A stretch of 64,000 nucleotides of DNA, taken from positions 62,001 to 126,000 of the forward strand of contig CANRCT010000001.1 in the NCBI GenBank assembly GCA_947629175.1. Reading direction: 5' to 3'. The notes under the pieces are model-generated. The model was given only the letters and a program-made list of their open reading frames with translations, had not been told where the DNA came from and did not search any database. Shown here in pieces: positions 17,813-25,991 of this stretch (positions are counted from its first letter, which is position 1; every line of letters starts with the position of its first letter). Both the position numbers and the translations under genes were made by a program. Origin of the DNA: an uncultured Muribaculaceae bacterium. GTDB taxonomy: Bacteria > Bacteroidota > Bacteroidia > Bacteroidales > Muribaculaceae.

Positions 17813-18361
17813 TCAGCGCCGGCGGATGATAGTATGGCTCTGGGTAATAACGATATCGACAGGCACGTCGTGGGCGTCGGTGTCGATATCCTCTACAAGC
17901 TGGAAGTCATATCCCACTCCGATTTTCATCGCATGGGTGTCGGCCAGCAGACGGTCGTAATACCCTTTGCCTCGTCCCACGCGGTTGCCGTGCCGGTCAT
18001 AAGCCACGGCGGGAACGACTATGAGTTCTATATCGGATATGTCGGCGACATCGTCGCCGTCGGGCTCCTCGATCTCGAAAGCGCCGAGATGGAGCCGGGT
18101 GTTCTCATACGGGAGGATGTCGAGGTTTACGCCGTTGACGCGCGGCAGAAAGAATCTCTTGCGGCCGCTCCATTTGCCGAGAAAAGCCCTTGTGGACAGT
18201 TCGTCGGGGAGGGAATGGTACATCAGAATGCGGTCAGCCACCATGAATGCAGCCATCTGTTCGAGGCGGTCGAACACGCTCCGGGCTGCATCGGTTTTCT
18301 CCTGCTCGGTCAGCAGACTCTTGCGGGCCCTGACTCTGCGGCGTATGTCATCCTTTTTCAT
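17813..18361 (-). CDS. 5-formyltetrahydrofolate cyclo-ligase
   Basis: 182 aa. It begins MKKDDIRRRVRARKSLLT and carries RILMYHSLPDEL, FFLPRVNG and the ATP-binding loop VGRGKGYYDRLL near residue 136. The enzyme turns 5-formyl-THF back into 5,10-methenyl-THF using ATP, returning it to the active folate pool. The ATG at 18361 was chosen because the family begins here; it lies 7 bp after the S41 protease stop. Probably in one transcript with that protease. Confidence 0.94.
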   Translation of the reverse strand: MKKDDIRRRVRARKSLLTEQEKTDAARSVFDRLEQMAAFMVADRILMYHSLPDELSTRAFLGKWSGRKRFFLPRVNGVNLDILPYENTRLHLGAFEIEEPDGDDVADISDIELIVVPAVAYDRHGNRVGRGKGYYDRLLADTHAMKIGVGYDFQLVEDIDTDAHDVPVDIVITQSHTIIRRR

Positions 18362-18368
18362 AGTTGCA

Positions 18369-20051
18369 TCAGTTGGATACGGAATCTTCAGTGGTGTAGA
18401 TCGTGTCTTCGCCGGCTGCATCGTCGATCGTTGGCGCCGGAGTGAGCCGCATGCCGTTGTTGAGCTCACTGACAGCTTTCGCTACAGCCGGATCGGTCAT
18501 GTTGTTGACCTCGAAGAGGGCCGGCTGGCCGAGAATGTCGCTTGCGATTAGCGATTTCAGTTGATTAACAATCAGCTGGCTTGAAATGTTTATATAGTAC
18601 CACCTCGGAGCGATTCCGGCTTTCTGCTGGGCGTAGCTGACGAAACTTGCGAGCAGCGCGTCATCGGTCGGCAACAGTGCGAGCAGATCTTCGGCGCTCT
18701 GGGCCTGTCCGAGCGAGGAGCGGTTGCTGTCGGCGAATTTGAAAGCGAAATTATGGAGCAGCCCGGCATTGAACACATTGACGTAATATGATGTGATTCC
18801 GGTGGTGTCGCGTCCTACGTAGACGTCGGGCATGATTCCGCCCCCTCCATAGACTGTGCGGCCGCCGAGCGTGGTATACTCATGGGTCCTGTCGATTTTC
18901 GCGGAGTCGGCGCTGAGATCCTCGCCGTGCAGGAAACGGTCGTAGACCTCCATCTCGTAAGCCGCGGGCGATCCCGGGGTATAGGCTTTCTGAATGCATC
19001 GTCCTGAAGGAGTGTAGTATCGGGCTACGGTGAGGCGTATGGCACTGCTGTCGGACAACTCTATCTGATTCTGTACGAGCCCTTTGCCGAACGAGCGTCG
19101 GCCTATGACTACTCCGCGGTCATTGTCCTGGATAGCTCCGGCGAAAATCTCGCTCGCGCTTGCCGAACCCTCGTTGATGATCACGGCGAGGGCGGCGTCC
19201 TGAAATGCTCCGGTGCCGTCGCTTCCCATCTGCTGCTCCATCGACGGTATGCGTCCGCGGGTCGACACGATCGGGCGTCCGCCCGACAGGAATTCGTTGG
19301 CCATCAGTACAGCCGGCTCCAGATATCCGCCGGTATTGTCACGCAGATCAAGTATGTAGCTTTGCGCCCCTTTGCCGCGGAGATCGATCATTGAATTGAG
19401 AAACTCCATGTAGGTATTACGCCCGAATTTGTTGACTCGGACATAACCCGTGGTAGGAGTGATCATGTATGCGGCGTCGATTGATGTCACAGGTATGTCG
19501 CCGCGTGTGACTTCAAACGTGAGGGTCTTGGGTGCGGAGTTTCGCTTCACTCCGAGTTTTACCACAGTCCCTTTCGGTCCTTTGAGGCGTGAGCGGAGCT
19601 TGTCCATGTTGTACTTGACTCCTGCTACAAGAGTGTCGTTGACGGTGAGGATGCGGTCGCCTGCGAGCATCCCGACCTTTTCGGCCGGTCCGCCCGACAC
19701 CACTTCCACTACGGTGGCCGTGTCGGTCATCATATTGAATACCACTCCGATCCCGCCGAACGATCCTTCGAGCACCTCATTGGTCGAAGTGAGTTCCGAA
19801 GCAGGGATATAAACCGTGTGCGGATCCAGTTTGGAAAGCAGATCAGGTATTGTCTTTTCAAGCAGGCTGTCGGTGTTGACATCATCGACATAATCAGATT
19901 GTATGAGGTTCACGATGTCGCTGATCTTGCGCTCCACCGGTCCGCCGGCCTGACGTCGTGAAAAATAATTGCCGGCTATCATGCCGATGACGAATGTGAC
20001 TGCAATTACAAGCGGCACCCATACTGCCGTGTTCTTCAATTTGGGATTCAT
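18369..20051 (-). CDS. S41 carboxyl-terminal processing protease (CtpA-like)
   Basis: 560 aa. A signal anchor (about 10-28) precedes the protease. The PDZ domain spans about 95-180 (GSFGGIGVVF, GGPAEKVGMLAGDRIL). The catalytic Ser298 is in EGSASASEIFAGA and the Lys323 in RRSFGKGLVQ, 25 residues apart as in Prc/CtpA. It cleaves proteins at unstructured C-termini in the periplasm. The C-terminal 200 residues form the helical domain usual in Bacteroidetes members. It lies between the dCMP deaminase and cyclo-ligase genes on the same strand. Confidence 0.95.
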   Translation of the reverse strand: MNPKLKNTAVWVPLVIAVTFVIGMIAGNYFSRRQAGGPVERKISDIVNLIQSDYVDDVNTDSLLEKTIPDLLSKLDPHTVYIPASELTSTNEVLEGSFGGIGVVFNMMTDTATVVEVVSGGPAEKVGMLAGDRILTVNDTLVAGVKYNMDKLRSRLKGPKGTVVKLGVKRNSAPKTLTFEVTRGDIPVTSIDAAYMITPTTGYVRVNKFGRNTYMEFLNSMIDLRGKGAQSYILDLRDNTGGYLEPAVLMANEFLSGGRPIVSTRGRIPSMEQQMGSDGTGAFQDAALAVIINEGSASASEIFAGAIQDNDRGVVIGRRSFGKGLVQNQIELSDSSAIRLTVARYYTPSGRCIQKAYTPGSPAAYEMEVYDRFLHGEDLSADSAKIDRTHEYTTLGGRTVYGGGGIMPDVYVGRDTTGITSYYVNVFNAGLLHNFAFKFADSNRSSLGQAQSAEDLLALLPTDDALLASFVSYAQQKAGIAPRWYYINISSQLIVNQLKSLIASDILGQPALFEVNNMTDPAVAKAVSELNNGMRLTPAPTIDDAAGEDTIYTTEDSVSN

Positions 20052-20119
20052 ATTTATGTTGTCCTCTCTTCAGATCTTGTTAATCTTGGTGTTCAGGCGT
20101 GTCGACATAGTCGGGGCAT

Positions 20120-20551
20120 TCAGTCGAGATGCTCTATGTGGACGCATTCCACCCCGGCGCGCTCAAGCAGTTCCAGACCGTCAGACAATCGGTAAAGTTC
20201 GTGGAATACGACTCTCCGTATGCCGCTCTGTATTATTAGTTTGGAGCATTCGAGACATGGTGATGCCGTCACATACAGAGTGGACCCTTCGCTCGAATTG
20301 TTGCTTCGCGCTATTTTCGTGATGGCATTGGCTTCAGCGTGGAGCACGTAAGGTTTTGTGACACCTGCGGAGTCTTCGCAGACGTTCTCAAAACCGGCCG
20401 GCGTGCCGTTGAATCCGTCGGATATAATAGTGCCGTCGCGCACAAGCAGCGCACCCACCTGCCTTCGCTCACAATATGAATTCTCGGCCCATATGAGCGC
20501 CATGCGAAGATACCGGCGGTCCAACAGTGCGCGTTTAGCGTTATTTTCCAT
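20120..20551 (-). CDS. dCMP/deoxycytidylate deaminase family protein
   Basis: 143 aa. The zinc site is complete: HAEANAI (His and the catalytic Glu) about residue 72 and SPCLECSKLI about residue 97. The N-terminal RRYLRMALIWAENSYCERRQVGALLV is typical of dCMP deaminase (ComEB type) rather than of tRNA or guanine deaminases. It makes dUMP for dTMP synthesis. A TAACTTTGC -7 box lies on the minus strand at 20659-20667, about 107 bp upstream, so the leader is long. It ends 68 bp before the S41 protease. Confidence 0.93.
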   Translation of the reverse strand: MENNAKRALLDRRYLRMALIWAENSYCERRQVGALLVRDGTIISDGFNGTPAGFENVCEDSAGVTKPYVLHAEANAITKIARSNNSSEGSTLYVTASPCLECSKLIIQSGIRRVVFHELYRLSDGLELLERAGVECVHIEHLD

Positions 20552-20658
20552 AATTTCAGTTCAAAAATACCACTTGGAAGTAAGTGAGTTAAGCTTGATC
20601 GGTCGCATTGGCGCAGCCGGGTGTAATGCCGGTAATCGCCGCAGCCAGTGATATTAGC

Positions 20659-20667
20659 GCAAAGTTA
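20659..20667 (-). promoter_or_regulatory. -7 promoter box upstream of the dCMP deaminase gene
   Basis: TAACTTTGC on the minus strand; no TTG at -33. Distance to the ATG about 107 bp. Confidence 0.45.
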
Positions 20668-20729
20668 TATAAAAATATTGGTATTTTATGAATTTTTCTT
20701 CATAATGGATCGGCCATGGCGTGAATCGC

Positions 20730-20760
20730 TTTGCAGTTTGGCGAAAAAGTAGTAATTTCG
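20730..20760 (+). promoter_or_regulatory. Promoter of tRNA-Arg
   Basis: TTTG at 20730-20733, 19 bp, then TAATTTCG at 20753-20760 (one mismatch). The tRNA starts 12 bp later. Confidence 0.6.
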
Positions 20761-20772
20761 CAGTCGCAATCC

Positions 20773-20844
20773 GGCTCTGTAGTTCAACGGATAGAATAGA
20801 GGTTTCCTAAACCTTAGATAGGGGTTCGATTCCCCTCGGAGCTA
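20773..20844 (+). tRNA. tRNA-Arg (CCT)
   Basis: Cloverleaf read by eye: acceptor GGCTCTG / CGGAGCT, D arm with AGTTCAACGGATAGAAT, anticodon loop TTCCTAA on an AGGTT/AACCT-type stem, and T arm AGGGG-TTCGATT-CCCCT. The anticodon CCT reads AGG (Arg). CCA is not encoded. Exact ends may shift by 1 nt. Confidence 0.95.
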
Positions 20845-20850
20845 CTTTTT

Positions 20851-20898
20851 GACAACAGCAAAGGCCTGTGGAATAACCGACAGGCCTTTGCCGTTGTC
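20851..20898. terminator. Long hairpin after tRNA-Arg
   Basis: GACAAC and GCAAAGGCCTGT pair with ACAGGCCTTTGC and GTTGTC (18 bp with one A/C mismatch) around a 10-nt loop. A T5 run lies before it, not after it, on the plus strand. It probably ends transcription from both sides, but it is not a textbook terminator. Confidence 0.55.
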
Positions 20899-20915
20899 TG
20901 GGATATGATGCGCTT

Positions 20916-21224
20916 TCAGCGACGGGTAAAAGTATGCAATAGCCATTCAAACGGCGCATGCATGATCATTCTCGGGCCTGAATAACGCATCACCGCTCTG
21001 ATAGCCTTGCGGCGGTCAGGGGCATAGCAATGCACCGGACACAGCCGACACGAACTTTTTGACTGGCCGTAGCGGCACCTGTCGAGTCGATGAGAAGCGT
21101 AATCAAGCAGTGAAGCGCAGTCGTGGCATAATGTGTCGCCTTCCATGACTTTGTGGCGGTGACCGCGGCAATATATGCCGATCATGCGGGCCACTGTTTT
21201 CTTTTCATGCTCTATACGGGTCAT
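20916..21224 (-). CDS. YgbA-type (nitrous oxide-stimulated promoter family) protein
   Basis: 102 aa, rich in Cys and His: RIEHEKKTVARMIGIYCRGHR at the start, CHDCASLLDYASHRLDRC, and CRLCPVHCYAPDRRKAIRAVMRYSGPRM. This is the YgbA_NO family. In enterobacteria ygbA is induced by nitric oxide stress and linked to recovery; its reaction is unknown. The Cys pairs suggest a metal or iron-sulfur site (inference). It is the last gene of the TonB receptor-DUF362 run, 9 bp after DUF362. Confidence 0.85.
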   Translation of the reverse strand: MTRIEHEKKTVARMIGIYCRGHRHKVMEGDTLCHDCASLLDYASHRLDRCRYGQSKSSCRLCPVHCYAPDRRKAIRAVMRYSGPRMIMHAPFEWLLHTFTRR

Positions 21225-21233
21225 TCGTATGAC

Positions 21234-22232
21234 TTACTTGATCTCTACGAGTCTGTATTGCTGTCGGCCGAGGCCGAGCTGTTCGGCATAGTCAAGCAGG
21301 TGCGGACCGCGACGGGCCTCCATACGCTCGATGAGATGCTGCTTGCCGTGGTCGGGCGACTGACGCACTGCGTCGACACATGCGCGGTCTACAGCTACTG
21401 GATCGAGCGATGCGAAAATACCGAGATCGGCGAGTTCGGCAGGTGCCGGGTTTCCGTTGCAGTCGCAGTCGACCGACAGATTGTTGGCCACATTGATATA
21501 GACTACTTTGTCGCCAATATGGTCGATGATGGCTTCGCATGCCTCTCCCATCGACTCCTGGAATATGGAGTCGGCTGGGATGTTATTCCACAGTTCTGTC
21601 GGATCGGTTGTCTTGCCCGCCGTGTGTACCCATGCCTTGCCGTCGGCCGATGCTATGCCGATGGCCATGTTTTTGAGTGCTCCGCCGAAGCCGGCCATCT
21701 GATGGCCTTTGAAGTGTGATAGCACCACCATGAAGTCATAGTCGAGGAAGTGGCTTCCCACGAGGTCGTAGGGCAGATGGCGGTAGGTCTTGACGAGAAG
21801 CGTGTCTGATCCGATTGAGTCCATGATGTCGACCGGAGCGATGGCGGTATATCCATGGTCGACGGCTGTCTGATAGGCGGTCGTCGGGGTGGAGCGTGAG
21901 CCTCCGTAGGCAGTGCAGCATTCCACGAGGGTGCCGTTCACTTCATCGACGAGCGGCTTGATGAGTTGCGGATCGAGCTGATTGGATTTTTTAGATTCGC
22001 CTGTGGAGATCTTTACGGCGACTTTGCCCTCTGCCTTGCGGCCAAGGGCGGCGTAGATCTTCAGGAGGCTTTCCGGCGAGATCTCGCGGATGAAATAGAC
22101 CGTGGGCAGAGTGTCGGCGGCGATACTGTCGGCTGTGGCTGTCGCTGAAGCGCCGGCCGTGGCGTTGGAGCTGCATGCACATGAGGCGGCGAGGACTGCA
22201 GCGGTCAGGGGGCCTGTCAGGAGATGTTTCAT
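21234..22232 (-). CDS. DUF362-domain lipoprotein
   Basis: 332 aa. The start has a lipoprotein signal with candidate Cys in LAASCAC near residue 18. The body reads as DUF362: VAVKISTGESKKSN, LVDEVNGTLVECCTAYGGSR, SHFKGHQMAGFGGALKNMAIG and a final DPVAVDRACVDAV. DUF362 is found in iron-sulfur proteins and stand-alone secreted proteins; here no 4Fe-4S ferredoxin motif is visible. Function unknown. It follows the TonB receptor by 38 bp and precedes YgbA by 9 bp, so all three are likely one operon. Confidence 0.85.
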   Translation of the reverse strand: MKHLLTGPLTAAVLAASCACSSNATAGASATATADSIAADTLPTVYFIREISPESLLKIYAALGRKAEGKVAVKISTGESKKSNQLDPQLIKPLVDEVNGTLVECCTAYGGSRSTPTTAYQTAVDHGYTAIAPVDIMDSIGSDTLLVKTYRHLPYDLVGSHFLDYDFMVVLSHFKGHQMAGFGGALKNMAIGIASADGKAWVHTAGKTTDPTELWNNIPADSIFQESMGEACEAIIDHIGDKVVYINVANNLSVDCDCNGNPAPAELADLGIFASLDPVAVDRACVDAVRQSPDHGKQHLIERMEARRGPHLLDYAEQLGLGRQQYRLVEIK

Positions 22233-22270
22233 TGTTGTATAAGTTATGCTTTGAAGTTGATGTCTGTCAG

Positions 22271-24157
22271 TCAGTAGGCGAGATTTATCCTTATTCCGGC
22301 CATGAATGTGGCGCGTGGCATCGGGAAGCCAGCGTTGATCTCATATTTCTGCGCGAGCAGGTTCTCCCCGCGGCCCCAGAGCGAGAGCCATTTCGTGGCC
22401 GAGTATTCAAGCCGGATATCGAGAAGGGTGAAAGATTCCTTCTCTATCGGACTTACGGATTTGTACAGGCCTGCGATGTACTGTAGTCCGCTGCTGGCAG
22501 TCCAGCGATTGTTAGTGAAAGAAGCTGATGCGGAGAGCTTATGGACCGGAGCGGCTATCACTGGATGGCGCATGTCGACATAGCTGTAGTTGGCGTCGAC
22601 GTGCCACGACGGTGTCAGATTCCATGTGGCTTCCGCTTCCACACCGCGGTTGATGAGCCGGCCGGAGTTGACGTTGAGCGGCGTGGCTCCTTCTCTCGGC
22701 ACGGTGAGTATGATGTTGTCGGCGTCGATAAAGAAGAGGTTCACTCCATATTCAAGTCCGCCTTCGAGTCTGGTCTGGCGGAATGCGACCTCGTAGGTCC
22801 ACGATAATTCAGGGCGAAGGTCGGGATTCGCTGGACCGAACATGTACATTTCACGTAGTGTGGGGTAGCGGAACCCTTTCCCTGCCGAAAGCTTGAGCGA
22901 AATGTCGGCCGGGAGCGAGGCGGCGGCTCCGAAACGGGGTATCCACTGTGTGCCTCGGCCGTCGAGATGGTCGGCGCGCAGGGCAGCCGACAGGGTGGCG
23001 CGTCCTAAGGTCTGGCGTATGTCGGCATAGCCGGCATATTCTGCGTGCCATTTGTCGACAAGACGTGCCGACGTCCCGGACGATTCGCCTTCGACGAATT
23101 TGTTGCGGGCTTTGCCGCTGAAGCGGAACCAGTCGGCTCCCAGGGTAAGTATATTGCCGTGAAACAGACTTGCCGACTGCCACATCGAAGCTCCCGCCAT
23201 GTTGTCGTTGGAAATGAACCGGTATGCCCGCGGTGATGCGCCGGCTGCATATCCGTCGTTGATCCAGTGATGACCCCAGTTGAAAAACAGGCTGATCGCT
23301 CCACGGGTGTTCCCGTAATTGTTGTCGACGCCGGCCGAAGCCGCCCCACGGGTAATATTCTGGTCGGCGTCGGTCAGCGGTCGGCTGACCGGTCCCGGAT
23401 TGGAGGCTGTGAAATTGGTGAGATCAAACTCGGCATGGGCGCGCCAGTGGGCTGACATATCCGCGGCGCTCCGTGCGAATGCAGTGCGTTGCGTGAACCG
23501 CATGTCGGGCCGGTTGTTGTCGGTGCGTATAAGGGATCCTCCGAGCGAGCCTTCGGCGGCGCCTTTGCGCCCTTGTACGGTCAGGTCGCTCTCAAATGTG
23601 CCATATGAGCCTCCTGCAAGGTTAAGGGCCGCTCTTATGCCGTCGTAGTTCATACGTCGGCTGATGACGTTGATAACTCCGCCCATGGCGTTGGATCCGT
23701 AGATGGTTGAAGCCGGGCCTCTAACCACCTCCACACGTTCGGCTGTCGCCGACTGGAGGGCATCGGCTATCGGATGGCCGAAGATGCCGCTGTACTGCGG
23801 ATGGCCGTCGATAAGTGTCATCACCTGAGCAGAGCTTCCCGACAGCCCGCGCACAGCTATGTTGCCTGCTGATCCGCCGCTGATGCCGTAGCCGTATACG
23901 CCTCTGGAGGTTGTGAACAGTCCGGGAATCCTGCGGGTCAGTAAGGGCAGCAGCGACGGCTGGTGGCTGCGTTCTATTTCGCCGCGCCCCACCACGTTGA
24001 CTGTCTGTGACAGCATGGCCGGGTTGGACGGCGCCCTGGTACCGGTCACGACCACTCCTTCGAGCATCCTCGCAGTCAGGGAGTCGGTGGTCTCGGCATG
24101 CGATATTCCGCAAGCTCCGATGATTGCTGACAGTGATAATGATAATAAAGCTTTCAA
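22271..24157 (-). CDS. TonB-dependent outer membrane receptor
   Basis: 628 aa. Signal peptide to about residue 21 (SHA-ET). The plug domain has LEGVVVTGTRAPSNPAML, then GNIAVRGLSGSSAQVMTLIDGHP and VEVVRGPASTIYGSNAMGGVINV, the standard plug sequence; the barrel follows and ends in a MAGIRINLAY strand. It imports a ligand such as a metal chelate or corrinoid using TonB. There is no SusC-type N-terminal carboxypeptidase-like domain and no SusD partner, so it is a BtuB/FepA-size transporter. The start codon is TTG at 24157: no ATG is in frame upstream and the next Met lies after the signal peptide. Followed by DUF362 and YgbA genes. Confidence 0.94.
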   Translation of the reverse strand: MKALLSLSLSAIIGACGISHAETTDSLTARMLEGVVVTGTRAPSNPAMLSQTVNVVGRGEIERSHQPSLLPLLTRRIPGLFTTSRGVYGYGISGGSAGNIAVRGLSGSSAQVMTLIDGHPQYSGIFGHPIADALQSATAERVEVVRGPASTIYGSNAMGGVINVISRRMNYDGIRAALNLAGGSYGTFESDLTVQGRKGAAEGSLGGSLIRTDNNRPDMRFTQRTAFARSAADMSAHWRAHAEFDLTNFTASNPGPVSRPLTDADQNITRGAASAGVDNNYGNTRGAISLFFNWGHHWINDGYAAGASPRAYRFISNDNMAGASMWQSASLFHGNILTLGADWFRFSGKARNKFVEGESSGTSARLVDKWHAEYAGYADIRQTLGRATLSAALRADHLDGRGTQWIPRFGAAASLPADISLKLSAGKGFRYPTLREMYMFGPANPDLRPELSWTYEVAFRQTRLEGGLEYGVNLFFIDADNIILTVPREGATPLNVNSGRLINRGVEAEATWNLTPSWHVDANYSYVDMRHPVIAAPVHKLSASASFTNNRWTASSGLQYIAGLYKSVSPIEKESFTLLDIRLEYSATKWLSLWGRGENLLAQKYEINAGFPMPRATFMAGIRINLAY

Positions 24158-24229
24158 TTCAAATATGATGTTCTTGACAGGTTTAACAGGTGTAGAACGG
24201 GAGCGGCTTTAGTCGCCGATGAAAACGTT

Positions 24230-24238
24230 GCAAAATTA
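24230..24238 (-). promoter_or_regulatory. -7 promoter box of the TonB receptor gene
   Basis: TAATTTTGC on the minus strand, 72 bp upstream of the TTG start. No -33 TTG at the right distance. Confidence 0.4.
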
Positions 24239-24344
24239 ATCAAATTTGCCATTCCGCCGGGCCGCTGCTGTAAAAATGGTATGAAAAACCGTTTTTATGG
24301 TTGAATAAACGGTGCATTATCGGGCTGCAGCCGAAATATTTTGC

Positions 24345-24353
24345 TAACTTTGC
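24345..24353 (+). promoter_or_regulatory. -7 promoter box of the sulfatase-fucosidase pair
   Basis: TAACTTTGC, 31 bp before the sulfatase ATG. The -33 TTG is not obvious. Confidence 0.5.
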
Positions 24354-24384
24354 ACAAATATAATCTAACCTTAAACCGACATCA

Positions 24385-25986
24385 ATGACCAATCATTGCG
24401 ACACCGCATCAATTTTGCTGCGTGGATTTGCTTTTGCAGCCCCTGCCGCTCTGGTGGCCTCGGCTACTTCATGCAGCTCGCAGAAGAGCTCTGAAAAATC
24501 AGACGAGAAGCCCCTTAACATCGTGTATATCATGACCGATGACCATACGGCACAGATGATGAGCTGCTATGACTCCACCTATGCGAGCACTCCCAACCTC
24601 GACCGCATAGCCGCCGATGGAGTGAGATTTACCAACTCTTTCGTGGCCAATTCGCTGAGCGGCCCCTCGCGTGCCTGCATGCTGACCGGCAAGCACAGCC
24701 ACAAGAACGGGTTTACCGACAATACCACATGCGTGTTTGATAACACGCAGCCGACTTTCCCGAAATATCTCCAGCAGGCCGGATACCAGACCGCCGTGTT
24801 CGGCAAATGGCATCTCGAGAGTCTTCCCACCGGTTTCGACCGCTGGGAGATAGTGCCAGGCCAGGGTGACTATTATAATCCCGATTTCATCAAGCAGACC
24901 GGCGACACGGTGGTGGAGCACGGCTATCTGACCGATCTTATCACTGACAAGTCGCTCGACTGGCTCGAAAACGGGCGTGACAAATCGAAGCCGTTCTGCC
25001 TGCTGATCCACCACAAGGCAATACACCGCAACTGGATGGCCGATACGGCCCATCTCGGCATCTACGAGGACAAGACATATCCTCTGCCTGCAAACTTCTT
25101 TGATGACTACGATGGACGTGAGGCCGCTTCCACTGCCGAGATGCGTGTGGCCGACCATATGGATCCCATCTACGACCTCAAGATGAACCGTCCCGACAAA
25201 TACAGCGCCCTCAAGGAGCGTTACGAATCATACGTAGGACGCATGGACTCGGCCCAGCGGGCGGCATGGGATGCGTTCTACGATCCGATAACGGCCGATT
25301 TCTATGCCCGCGATCTCAAAGGCAAGGAGCTCGCCGAGTGGAAATTCCAGCGCTATATCCGCGACTATCTGATGACCGTGAAGAGTCTTGACGACAATGT
25401 GGGCCGTGTGCTCGACTATCTTGAAGAGCACGACATGCTCGACAATACTCTGGTGATCTATACTTCCGACCAGGGATTCTATATGGGAGAGCACGGATGG
25501 TTCGACAAGCGATTCATGTATGAAGAGTCGTTCCACACTCCGCTGATCATGCGTATGCCCAAGCGCTTCGAGCGCCGTGGTGATATCACCGAAATGGTGC
25601 AGAACATCGACTACGGCCCCACATTCCTCGATATCGCCGGAGTGGAAAAGCCTGCCGACATGCAGGGTGAAAGTCTTCTGCCTCTGCTCGAAGGCAAGCA
25701 TCCCGCCGACTGGCGCGACGATCTCTATTATCACTTCTATGAATACCCGGCAGAGCACATGGTGAAGCGTCACTACGGTGTGCGCGACAGCCGTTACAAA
25801 CTCATCCATTTCTATAACGACATAGACAAATGGGAGCTGTATGATCTTCAGGAGGATCCTTATGAGATGAACAATCTCTACGGGAAGCCGGGCATGGAGG
25901 AAGTGACAGCCCGCATGATGAAGCGGCTCAAGGCCGCCCAGGAGAAATATGATGATCCTATACGCGAAAAATTTCCCATAAATTAA
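24385..25986 (+). CDS. Serine-type sulfatase lipoprotein (S1 family)
   Basis: 533 aa. A lipoprotein signal ends at Cys30 (ASATSC). The sulfatase fold is complete: metal-binding Asp52-Asp53 in MTDDH, the formylglycine motif S-G-P-S-R with Ser92, AVFGKWHLES with its Lys/His pair, and YTSDQGFYMGEHGWFDK near the C-terminal half. Ser in place of Cys means maturation by an anaerobic sulfatase-maturating enzyme (anSME), which is not in the window. It removes sulfate esters from glycans such as mucin or glycosaminoglycans; the layout resembles GlcNAc-6-sulfatase relatives but I cannot fix the substrate. The fucosidase starts 5 bp later, so they form one unit. Confidence 0.93.
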   Translation: MTNHCDTASILLRGFAFAAPAALVASATSCSSQKSSEKSDEKPLNIVYIMTDDHTAQMMSCYDSTYASTPNLDRIAADGVRFTNSFVANSLSGPSRACMLTGKHSHKNGFTDNTTCVFDNTQPTFPKYLQQAGYQTAVFGKWHLESLPTGFDRWEIVPGQGDYYNPDFIKQTGDTVVEHGYLTDLITDKSLDWLENGRDKSKPFCLLIHHKAIHRNWMADTAHLGIYEDKTYPLPANFFDDYDGREAASTAEMRVADHMDPIYDLKMNRPDKYSALKERYESYVGRMDSAQRAAWDAFYDPITADFYARDLKGKELAEWKFQRYIRDYLMTVKSLDDNVGRVLDYLEEHDMLDNTLVIYTSDQGFYMGEHGWFDKRFMYEESFHTPLIMRMPKRFERRGDITEMVQNIDYGPTFLDIAGVEKPADMQGESLLPLLEGKHPADWRDDLYYHFYEYPAEHMVKRHYGVRDSRYKLIHFYNDIDKWELYDLQEDPYEMNNLYGKPGMEEVTARMMKRLKAAQEKYDDPIREKFPIN

Positions 25987-25991
25987 TACTC

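Noticed and set aside
20841..20898. Integration site at the tRNA-Arg 3' end
   Set aside because: No repeated tRNA end, integrase or foreign gene block found on either side.
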